From positions 1,150,341 to 1,214,340 of the forward strand of contig NZ_MSCQ01000001.1 in NCBI RefSeq assembly GCF_002954725.1: a stretch of DNA of 64,000 nt, written 5' to 3'. This DNA comes from Photobacterium phosphoreum. Lineage in GTDB: Bacteria > Pseudomonadota > Gammaproteobacteria > Enterobacterales > Vibrionaceae. Shown here one piece after another: positions 1 to 6,359 of the stretch (position 1 is its first letter; each line of letters starts with the position of its first letter). The position numbers and the translations under genes were made by a program. Below the pieces are notes generated by a model. It searched no databases. It was given only the letters and a program-made list of their open reading frames with translations, and was not told the origin of the DNA.

Positions 1-69
1 TCTTATTTTATCGGCTATGATTTCCCACAAAAGATACCTTTAATCGATACATCTGATAAGGAGACTTAG
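1..69 (+). CDS. possible 3' end of a gene starting before the window
   Basis: Frame 1 is open from the first base for 22 codons and stops at TAG (67-69); the other two forward frames stop within this stretch. The peptide (ends LIDTSDKET) looks protein-like but matches no family I recognise. Twenty-two open codons are weak evidence in AT-rich DNA, so this may be chance. The rest of 70-286 is AT-rich and probably holds the promoter of the next gene. Confidence 0.25.
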   Translation, partial: SYFIGYDFPQKIPLIDTSDKET

Positions 70-286
70 ATATAAGACAATAAAGTATAGATACTGTAAA
101 TGCAGGTATAAAAAAACATCTATTCTATCGTATAATTTACGTTTTTATGATAGTTATACTTGTTTCACAATTGCATATTTAGCGGTTTTGTATAAAATAC
201 TAAGACGCTTTATCTATTTAGATATGGTGAACTTGATGACAATTTGGCTATCGATTTATAGCTAAAACTGATAAATAAGAATAAAA

Positions 287-1081
287 ATGAACGATGAAGT
301 AAACGACGGTTGTAAACGTATCGGGCGTTTCGATGTTGATTTTGCACGTAGGACCATAACGCGAATTAGTGATGGCGCTTTCATTAAAGCTTCGCGATCA
401 GAAACCTTAATTTTCACTCTTCTTGCTGAATCTGCGAATAAAACAATATATAGAGAAGTTTTATTGGCTGACTGTTGGCAAGGAAAAATTGTTACCAACA
501 ATTCACTAACGGTTGCAATCAAAAATTTACGTACAGCTTTTTCAAAAATTGGTGAGCATAAAATAATAACGACAGAACCTAAATTAGGTTACTGTATTCG
601 ACAGTTAGCACTTATTGATGATGGTTCTCACCCACCGAAATGTAATGAGATCAGTAATGAAATCAACAGTATTGATAAAAGCATTCGACCTTTAATTGAA
701 GAGCAACCTTTTGTTATTCAAGAAAAAAAAGAAATATTAACGCATTCAAAAAAAGAAAAAACACCACGCTTATGTAATATTAATATTTTTGAAATTATTG
801 TTGGCATTACTTTCTTTTTTGCTACATTAACCATTTGTTATCGATTTTTGTTTTTTATTGATACAACTGCAGTTGAAGGATTACCTGTTATTTATAACGG
901 CGTTGATTTACCCAAACCAGTCCAAAATTCTATTTTAGATAATGATAATAGTAGCATAAGCCGATGGTATGCGTTTCCTCTTGATAAATCATGTAATTAT
1001 TATCAATTATTTGGCGTAAGTAATGGGCATTTTATTAATTACTCATCTACTATTAAACAGGAAATTTGTAGTGTTAAATAA
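287..1081 (+). CDS. ToxR/TcpP-like membrane-bound winged-helix transcription regulator
   Basis: A 264-residue protein. Residues about 10-110 resemble an OmpR/ToxR-type winged helix (TLIFTLLAESANKTIYREVL, then TNNSLTVAIKNLR and TTEPKLGYCI). A Lys/Glu-rich linker follows, then one hydrophobic helix at about 166-191 and a periplasmic tail of about 70 residues. This is the layout of ToxR, TcpP and CadC, which bind DNA while anchored in the inner membrane and sense periplasmic signals. The stop overlaps the start of the next gene, a small membrane protein, as in toxRS and tcpPH. It is shorter and more divergent than canonical ToxR and is probably a paralogue. The target genes are unknown. The Shine-Dalgarno before ATG 287 is weak. 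Confidence 0.8.
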   Translation: MNDEVNDGCKRIGRFDVDFARRTITRISDGAFIKASRSETLIFTLLAESANKTIYREVLLADCWQGKIVTNNSLTVAIKNLRTAFSKIGEHKIITTEPKLGYCIRQLALIDDGSHPPKCNEISNEINSIDKSIRPLIEEQPFVIQEKKEILTHSKKEKTPRLCNINIFEIIVGITFFFATLTICYRFLFFIDTTAVEGLPVIYNGVDLPKPVQNSILDNDNSSISRWYAFPLDKSCNYYQLFGVSNGHFINYSSTIKQEICSVK

Positions 1082-1478
1082 AGCGCTTATTGGCATTGTT
1101 AGTGCTCTTGTTTTTTTATTTATACAGGCTGTAATAAGTTCTGTTAATACTAAAGCCACATATGAATTTTCAACAAATAATAACATTGAAGATACATTAA
1201 AATTAACATTGAATGATGGACATGTTTCAATGTTAATTTCAAATAATTGTAAAACTTATTATTCTAGTCGTTTTGATGGTGTCTTCTTGCGATTCCAAAA
1301 TCATTATTACTTGTTCGGCATTGAGCATATAGATAATAATAATTCACAATTAACGTTTAGCAATTTTTTCATTGATTCATTACGCTCTGGAGATGCTATT
1401 TATATATCACGCTCTCCTTCTTTTTGCCAAAGTAATGATTCATCTGATGTGTTATTAGGCAAAAGAATCATTAATTAG
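1071..1478 (+). CDS. ToxS/TcpH-like small membrane partner of the upstream regulator
   Basis: A 135-residue protein. I chose the GTG at 1071 because AGGAA lies about 8 bases upstream and the first residues then lead straight into a transmembrane helix (about 5-24, LIGIVSALVFLFIQAVI). The rest would be periplasmic and holds two cysteines, one near the middle and one near the C-terminus, which could form a disulfide. The start overlaps the last 11 bases of the ToxR-like gene, implying translational coupling. ToxS and TcpH have this topology and protect their partner from periplasmic proteolysis. I see no clear sequence identity to either, so the role is inferred from topology and position. Confidence 0.6.
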   Translation: MLNKALIGIVSALVFLFIQAVISSVNTKATYEFSTNNNIEDTLKLTLNDGHVSMLISNNCKTYYSSRFDGVFLRFQNHYYLFGIEHIDNNNSQLTFSNFFIDSLRSGDAIYISRSPSFCQSNDSSDVLLGKRIIN

Positions 1479-1485
1479 GTAATAT

Positions 1486-1510
1486 AAGTCATCGAGAGGT
1501 GGCTTTTATT
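1486..1510 (+). terminator. intrinsic terminator after the ToxR-like pair
   Basis: Stem AAGTCATC / GGTGGCTT (with G-U pairs) around a GAGA tetraloop, followed by a T-rich tail, 8 bases after the stop of the small membrane protein. Confidence 0.6.
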
Positions 1511-1552
1511 ATTGAAGGCTATAAAGTTATAGTGCATTAGAATAAAAGATTC

Positions 1553-1583
1553 ACCTAATAGTATCTTATTGATATTATTAGGT
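1553..1583 (+). promoter_or_regulatory. stable hairpin just upstream of a small gene's ribosome binding site
   Basis: A 13-bp stem (ACCTAATAGTATC / GATATTATTAGGT, one G-U wobble) with a 5-base loop. It ends about 6 bases before the AAGGAG at about 1590. It is not followed by a T run, so it looks more like a leader structure than a terminator. Confidence 0.45.
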
Positions 1584-1600
1584 TTCAATAAGGAGCATCT

Positions 1601-1846
1601 ATGGCGATTACTATTAGAGATATCGATCAGCATTACTATATGATTGAAGCATTAAAATCTCTGACAGAAACAAATGTAACAACTAAGGCATTGATAAAAG
1701 GCGGTTATTTAGCTGTTGAAATTGGAGAACAATTAGAAAAAGAAATAAATCGACGCTTAAAAGCAGAAAAAGAGCTGCTTGAATTAAAAGAAAAAATTGC
1801 ATTATTCATCCAAAGTAAAGATGCATTAATGAAATCCATCAATTAA
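1601..1846 (+). CDS. small coiled-coil protein of unknown function
   Basis: An 81-residue protein with a good ribosome binding site (AAGGAG, 7 bases before ATG). The second half (EQLEKEINRRLKAEKELLEL) is a charged heptad-rich helix typical of a coiled coil; there is no signal peptide or membrane segment. I do not recognise the family. It is monocistronic, preceded by a strong leader hairpin, and convergent with the PPC-domain gene. The gene call rests on the RBS and protein-like composition. Confidence 0.6.
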   Translation: MAITIRDIDQHYYMIEALKSLTETNVTTKALIKGGYLAVEIGEQLEKEINRRLKAEKELLELKEKIALFIQSKDALMKSIN

Positions 1847-1876
1847 TGTTCTTAGTCCAAGAGTTAATATCTTGGG

Positions 1877-2281
1877 CTAATTACTATTATCGCGTATAAC
1901 TAATTCGTCAAAACCAGTATTGAGATCATATTGACGTTCGAAATTTAAATTATTGTACGCAATCATACATAATTCAGCCGTATAAGAAACAATACAGCCT
2001 GGCATTAAATGCCCACCATAGACCTGCCCTTTTCTATCAGAAACTGAAATATGAATGTGGACATGCTTTGCTGTTAATGTTCCACATAATGTGAGAATTT
2101 CTAAAGGCCCCTCAATATCTAACACATTTTTTTCATTAGCTAGTCTAATTTTAGCGTGAGATAAACATCCAACCCCAGTCAATAATGAACCAGCTCGAAT
2201 ATTATTGACTTGAATAAATTCAAGTAATGACAAACGTAAATCATCACCTTCCAATAATCGTTTTGCATAGGGTTTTATCAC
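1877..2281 (-). CDS. PPC/DUF296-domain protein (putative DNA-binding)
   Basis: About 134 residues from the GTG at 2281, which has AAGGTGG about 6 bases upstream; another in-frame GTG at 2290 is possible. The protein is a single PPC (DUF296, COG1661) domain: the family signatures SLLTGVGCLSHAKIRLA, the histidine-rich HVHIHISVSD and YGGHLMPG are all present. Free-standing bacterial PPC proteins are trimeric; in plants the domain is fused to AT-hooks. The function in bacteria is unsettled. The gene lies downstream of the DUF3634 gene on the same strand but a terminator separates them. Confidence 0.85.
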   Translation of the reverse strand: MIKPYAKRLLEGDDLRLSLLEFIQVNNIRAGSLLTGVGCLSHAKIRLANEKNVLDIEGPLEILTLCGTLTAKHVHIHISVSDRKGQVYGGHLMPGCIVSYTAELCMIAYNNLNFERQYDLNTGFDELVIRDNSN

Positions 2282-2306
2282 TTTTTCCACCTTATTTTAT
2301 ATAATA

Positions 2307-2334
2307 AAAAACGCTACTTTTATAGATAGCGTTT
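2307..2334 (-). terminator. terminator of the DUF3634 gene
   Basis: Stem AAACGCTA / TAGCGTTT with a 10-base loop. Read on the minus strand it is followed by a T tract, 20-odd bases after the DUF3634 stop. Confidence 0.7.
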
Positions 2335-2354
2335 CTATTTTCACTCTATTTTTA

Positions 2355-2660
2355 TTACGCTCTTTTTCCACGCTTGGATGTTGGTACATTGTGTGGAAAA
2401 ACATTTTTTATACGTTGCTTTATTTTATTTGGAACATTTTTTGAAAAATCTAATTTCGTAGTAAATCGTGTTTTATAGATTTTAACTCGGCCAGAAAAAG
2501 GGGTTTTATGAGCAATATCTCGACAAGCAGTTTGAAATCCCGTTGGTACTTGTCCTTTAGTTTTAATAAGTTCACCATCTTTAAACTCTAATACCATTAT
2601 GGGTCTATCTTTAAAAACAATAAAAATAACCACAACGGCTAATAAAAGAACATATTCCAT
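2355..2660 (-). CDS. DUF3634 family small membrane-anchored protein
   Basis: A 101-residue protein with one N-terminal transmembrane helix (about 3-16, VLLLAVVVIFIVF) followed by a basic soluble part ending in the conserved block IKQRIKNVFPHNVP and a basic tail. This matches the DUF3634 family of Vibrionaceae. Function is unknown; the architecture suggests an inner-membrane protein with a cytoplasmic domain. Confidence 0.8.
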   Translation of the reverse strand: MEYVLLLAVVVIFIVFKDRPIMVLEFKDGELIKTKGQVPTGFQTACRDIAHKTPFSGRVKIYKTRFTTKLDFSKNVPNKIKQRIKNVFPHNVPTSKRGKRA

Positions 2661-2726
2661 TACACACTCCTTAATAATAAAGTTTAGCTTGAAAGAGAAG
2701 TACCAACGACTTAATCAAAAAGTATA

Positions 2727-3188
2727 TTATTCAAAAGAATCTGAATTAAGTAGTTGGTTAAGATCATTCTTTAAATCTGAAACGGTTTGACTCGCTTGTT
2801 CGGTTCGAGAACTTTCACTGATCAAATATTCAATAGTGTCTGATAATGTCGAACCCAATTCTTGTGATTTTTCTGCTAATTTTTCCCAAACTCGGTAATC
2901 CAAATCAATAGATTTCTTTCTTGTATGCATTTGCTCTGAATTAAAATGTCGCTTACGTTTAGCACGAATGGCTTGTTTTAATTTATTCTCTAAATCACGA
3001 GCCATATTGTTATCAATCCACTCGATAACTTTGGTTGGTTCGTGCTCAATATCGAGTAATATTTTTACGGCCGCATCGGCTTCACTTTGATCAATAAAGC
3101 TTGTTATTGGCACTCCTTCTTTCCATTTTTTAACCAAATAAGTCCATTTCCAACCTGCTTCAAGGTTCTCAAGTTGCTGATATTTCAT
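2727..3188 (-). CDS. matP: macrodomain Ter protein MatP
   Basis: A 153-residue protein. I chose the ATG at 3188 because the product then begins MKYQQLENLEAGWKWTYLVK, matching E. coli MatP from its first residue; the frame is open further upstream but without homology. MatP binds matS sites (GTGACRNYGTCAC) as a dimer and organises the replication-terminus domain, interacting with the divisome. The RHFNSEQMHTRKKSIDLDYR block is the DNA-binding region leading into the ribbon-helix-helix, and the C-terminus is a coiled coil. It is divergent from the lonB-like gene. A matS-like palindrome sits in its own upstream region, and the SD before this ATG is weak. Confidence 0.95.
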   Translation of the reverse strand: MKYQQLENLEAGWKWTYLVKKWKEGVPITSFIDQSEADAAVKILLDIEHEPTKVIEWIDNNMARDLENKLKQAIRAKRKRHFNSEQMHTRKKSIDLDYRVWEKLAEKSQELGSTLSDTIEYLISESSRTEQASQTVSDLKNDLNQLLNSDSFE

Positions 3189-3222
3189 AGGATTAATAAT
3201 TCTCAAGCTATTCAAACTGACC

Positions 3223-3235
3223 GTTACAGTGTAAC
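3223..3235. promoter_or_regulatory. matS-like palindrome in the matP promoter region
   Basis: GTTACAGTGTAAC matches the matS consensus GTGACRNYGTCAC at 11 of 13 positions. The two deviations are symmetric, so the palindrome is preserved. It lies 35 bases upstream of the matP start, in the divergent region shared with the lonB-like gene. Autoregulation by MatP is my inference. Confidence 0.5.
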
Positions 3236-3383
3236 TCCTGACAGGCAAAATAACAATCAATTCTCCTAAGATTAAATAACCTTAATAGTGAAATTTAAAT
3301 ATAGACGATAAGTGTCTATTATGAGCCCTTTGATTGCTTTATACTGCACATCTTTTCACAGTAACAATAGAAATCATAAATTT

Positions 3384-5099
3384 ATGCATGAAGAATCTTG
3401 GCGTAACATGTTTCCTGATTACAGCCCATATCAGCACGTTTTAGATCAATATGATGATTTACAACCGATTCTGATAGGCATCCTTCAATCTCGCCTATCA
3501 GATGCTGTACGCCGCTTCACCGCGATGAATTTACAGCCACGCATTCTACGCATTACGGCTTCCGATAACACGTTATATCGTGATTACATTATTGAATTGC
3601 TAAAAAAAAGCATTAATAAATCAAGCAACAATAATGAAAATGCCGTAACACAGCCCATCATCATTGCAGGTGACAACGTCACTCATGAGAAGCTATTTGG
3701 CGCAGTTTACCCAGCTAAAGACGGTGAAACACAACCTCAGCTAAAATATGGCTTACTTCATCAAGCACACAATGGTTATCTCGTTTTATCTATCACGGCA
3801 ATTTTAAGTGATCCCACTATATGGCCTCAGTTAAAAAATGTATTAACAAATGGTCAATTAGAATGGCACCCCATCACAAAGAAATCTCTTTATACAATAC
3901 CAGCAGCAGACACAGTTAACGTTAAGCTTATAATAATTGGCGAGCGTTACTTAATGGCTGAACTGGATGCTGCAGAGCCAGATTTAAGTGATGGCATGGC
4001 AATGTACGGTGAATTTGAGCAAGATTTATTACTTAATGAAGCGACGTTAACAGATTACTTGAGCTACATTAAAGGCATTGGTCATTACTATGGCTTACCA
4101 GCACTTGCTGATTCTGATGCGATTCACGCCATATTACAGGCAGGTGCTCGCCACGCAGAAGATCAAACACGATTACCATTATGCCCATTATGGCATTTAA
4201 GTTTGCTATCAGAAGCCGCCGTAGAATCGGAAGGTAACTTGATCACAGCCCAGCACATCAAAGCATCATTAAGAGCAAAAGAATACCGAGAGTCATATTT
4301 ACCTGAGCGTGCAATTGCAGATATCCACCATGGCCAAGTATTAATTGCCACTGAAGGTGAAGAAATTGGACAAGTTAATGGCCTAACTGTTGTTGAAATG
4401 CCCGGGCATCCTTGTGCTTATGGCGAACCCGCTCGTATTTCATGTGTGGTGCATTTTGGTGATGGTGATATTGCTGATGTTGAACGTAAAGTTGAACTTG
4501 GTGGTAATATTCACGCAAAAGGCATGATGATTATGCAGGCCTTTGTTGCAACAGCACTCGATTTAGACCAAGCACTTCCCTATTCTGCATCCATTGTATT
4601 TGAACAATCGTACTCTGAAGTTGATGGCGACAGTGCTTCTCTTGCTGAGCTTTGTGCGCTTATGTCGGCATTATCATCGCAACCCATTAACCAAGAAGTG
4701 GCTGTTACTGGTGCCGTTGACCAATTTGGTCGTGTGCAAGCTGTTGGTGGCATTAATCAAAAGATTGAGGGCTTCTATAAGGTTTGTGTCCATCGAGGCC
4801 TTAACGGTAATCAGGGTGTCATTTTACCGTACACTAACTTATCAAGCCTTTGCTTAAACGATGAAGTTATTGAAGCTATAAAAGCGAAACAATTCCATAT
4901 ATGGGGAGTCAATAATGTTGACGAGGCCATCCCCCTTCTCACGGGTAAATCTTTCCGTAGTGAGAATGAAGATGATGAAACGATCCTCTCTTTAATTGAA
5001 GATCGTATTGATTATTTCCATCATGGTGACCTTTCTAACGAGATTGGTATCGTTAATCGACTTAGATTAGCAATATCCAACTGGTTGGGCCAGAACTGA
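3384..5099 (+). CDS. Lon-type Ser-Lys protease (LonB/YcbZ family)
   Basis: About 571 residues from ATG 3384, placed where E. coli YcbZ begins; the frame is open back to GTG 3312 and has another ATG at 3321, and none of the three has a convincing SD. The N-terminal half resembles a degenerate AAA+-like domain, without an obvious Walker A. The C-terminal Lon proteolytic domain is well conserved: SCVVHFGDGDIADVERK, GGNIHAKGMMIMQAF, the Ser in DGDSASLAE (about S417) and the Lys in INQKIEG (about K460), 43 residues apart as in Lon. The gene lies between matP and fabA as in enterics and vibrios. Substrates are unknown. It contains a perfect matS site. Confidence 0.92.
   Translation: MHEESWRNMFPDYSPYQHVLDQYDDLQPILIGILQSRLSDAVRRFTAMNLQPRILRITASDNTLYRDYIIELLKKSINKSSNNNENAVTQPIIIAGDNVTHEKLFGAVYPAKDGETQPQLKYGLLHQAHNGYLVLSITAILSDPTIWPQLKNVLTNGQLEWHPITKKSLYTIPAADTVNVKLIIIGERYLMAELDAAEPDLSDGMAMYGEFEQDLLLNEATLTDYLSYIKGIGHYYGLPALADSDAIHAILQAGARHAEDQTRLPLCPLWHLSLLSEAAVESEGNLITAQHIKASLRAKEYRESYLPERAIADIHHGQVLIATEGEEIGQVNGLTVVEMPGHPCAYGEPARISCVVHFGDGDIADVERKVELGGNIHAKGMMIMQAFVATALDLDQALPYSASIVFEQSYSEVDGDSASLAELCALMSALSSQPINQEVAVTGAVDQFGRVQAVGGINQKIEGFYKVCVHRGLNGNQGVILPYTNLSSLCLNDEVIEAIKAKQFHIWGVNNVDEAIPLLTGKSFRSENEDDETILSLIEDRIDYFHHGDLSNEIGIVNRLRLAISNWLGQN
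3670..3682. promoter_or_regulatory. perfect matS site
   Basis: GTGACAACGTCAC matches the MatP-binding consensus GTGACRNYGTCAC at all 13 positions. It lies within the coding region of the lonB-like gene, as matS sites often do, about 480 bases from the matP start. Confidence 0.85.
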
Positions 5100-5111
5100 T
5101 CCGAGTTGTTT

Positions 5112-5129
5112 AGCGTACACGTGTAAGCT
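5112..5129. promoter_or_regulatory. FabR operator upstream of fabA
   Basis: AGCGTACACGTGTAAGCT is an inverted repeat that closely resembles the FabR-binding palindrome of the E. coli fabA promoter (AGCGTACA-N2-TGT type). It lies about 40-55 bases upstream of the fabA start, just after the lonB-like stop. FabR represses unsaturated fatty acid synthesis genes in response to membrane composition. Confidence 0.8.
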
Positions 5130-5167
5130 AAATTGCTTGCATACTTTTGAAGGAGTAAATGATTCTA

Positions 5168-5683
5168 ATGACACGCCAGAATTCTTATACACACGAAGAA
5201 CTAGTTGCATGTGGTAAAAGCGAGCTATACGGTCCTGAGTTTCCATCACTGCCAGTAGATAATATGCTGATGATTGACCGTGTTGTTAATATCTCTGCAG
5301 AAGGCGGAGACCACGGCAAAGGTTTTATCCATGCGGAATTAGATATCAATCCTGATCTATGGTTCTTCAACTGCCACTTTATTGGTGACCCAGTAATGCC
5401 AGGTTGTCTTGGCCTAGATGCTATGTGGCAACTTGTTGGCTTCTTCCTTGGTTGGTCAGGTGGTGAAGGTAAAGGTCGCGCATTGGGTGTGGGTGAAGTT
5501 AAATTCACCGGTCAAGTATTACCAACGGCCAAAAAAGTAACCTACGACATTCAGCTTAAACGTGTAATTAACCGTAAGCTTATTATGGGTGTTGCTGATG
5601 GCCGTGTACTTGTAGACGGTAAAGAAATCTATGTTGCTAAAGATCTAAAAGTGGGTCTTTTTAAAGATACTGACAACTTTTAA
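5168..5683 (+). CDS. fabA: 3-hydroxydecanoyl-ACP dehydratase/isomerase FabA
   Basis: A 171-residue protein from ATG 5168, the start that best fits FabA homologues ([12 protein letters not shown]). An in-frame ATG at 5159 sits only 3 bases after AAGGAG and is an alternative. FabA dehydrates 3-hydroxyacyl-ACP and isomerises trans-2- to cis-3-decenoyl-ACP, the branch point to unsaturated fatty acids. The active-site His is in [20 protein letters not shown], and the Asp lies in the last part of the same block (LGLDAMWQ). It follows the lonB-like gene by 68 bases but has its own FabR site and terminator. Confidence 0.97.
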   Translation: MTRQNSYTHEELVACGKSELYGPEFPSLPVDNMLMIDRVVNISAEGGDHGKGFIHAELDINPDLWFFNCHFIGDPVMPGCLGLDAMWQLVGFFLGWSGGEGKGRALGVGEVKFTGQVLPTAKKVTYDIQLKRVINRKLIMGVADGRVLVDGKEIYVAKDLKVGLFKDTDNF

Positions 5684-5709
5684 TTCTTTCCCAATTTAAA
5701 TACTATAAA

Positions 5710-5738
5710 GCCCTGAAGTCTTCTTCAGGGCTTTTTTT
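5710..5738 (+). terminator. fabA terminator
   Basis: Stem GCCCTGAAG / CTTCAGGGC with a TCTT loop followed by seven Ts, 26 bases after the fabA stop. Confidence 0.9.
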
Positions 5739-5957
5739 ATGGCTATTTTTTTTAATCAATAACACTCTTAACATTATACTATGTAGTCCACCAGCAACTG
5801 TCTGTAATAACATCGATAACTATATTTAAAAACTTAGCTTATTATTTATTGCTATCTTATTTTGTTATTTATAACAACTAACCAAAAATAGATTGCTTAT
5901 TCTCCAGTAAGAACAAAACTCAAATCATCAAAATGATAGCAATTAATTTTATTGGCA

Positions 5958-5984
5958 ATAAAAAGCCCCTTCTCCTAAGGGGCC
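5958..5984 (-). terminator. rmf terminator
   Basis: Stem GCCCCTT / AAGGGGC with a 5-base loop. On the minus strand it is followed by a T run, about 30 bases past the rmf stop. Confidence 0.85.
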
Positions 5985-6014
5985 TCAGAAAGGTTAACCA
6001 TGAGGGAGGTTATC

Positions 6015-6188
6015 TTATTTATAGAGACCTTGTTGCATTTCCTCTCTTGCGTCTCGCCAACCGCCAAGCCAATTCGTACGGGCATCTGTTCCATTATATG
6101 GACAATCTTCTGTAGAACGGCCATTCAAACCGGCTTGATAACCTCGAGCTTGTGCGCGTTCTAAACGATCCCGCTTTTGTCTCTTCAT
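6015..6188 (-). CDS. rmf: ribosome modulation factor
   Basis: A 57-residue, strongly basic protein: MKRQKRDRLERAQARGYQAG, then GRSTEDCPY and WLGGWRDARE, which are the conserved RMF blocks (RGYQAGL.GRS...CP and NWLGGWR.AR). RMF binds 70S ribosomes in stationary phase and drives formation of inactive 100S dimers with HPF. The SD is GAGGAT, 6 bases upstream. The gene is monocistronic with terminators on both sides, and lies next to fabA as in E. coli. Confidence 0.95.
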   Translation of the reverse strand: MKRQKRDRLERAQARGYQAGLNGRSTEDCPYNGTDARTNWLGGWRDAREEMQQGLYK

Positions 6189-6305
6189 AGTTCGATCCTC
6201 ATTCCTTATCTGTTGGTACTTTTCATCACAATAAAGTAATGACGGAGTGTTATAACTCCTTTATTAAAAATGGGTCAGATTTCGAAATTGATCAAGCCTA
6301 AAAAC

Positions 6306-6335
6306 AAAACGGGCCCACAATTTGTGAGCCCGTTA
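6306..6335 (-). terminator. terminator of the rlmL-uup-DUF3466 operon
   Basis: Long inverted repeat AACGGGC.CACAA / TTGTGAGCCCGTT. On the minus strand it is followed by TTTTG-TTTT, 25 bases after the DUF3466 stop. Confidence 0.8.
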
Positions 6336-6359
6336 CAATTAATAAATCTATTTAAAAAT

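Noticed and set aside
5079..5095. FadR-like sequence AACTGGTTGGGCCAGAA before fabA
   Set aside because: It matches the FadR consensus only partly and consists of the last codons of the lonB-like gene, so the similarity may be coding-driven.
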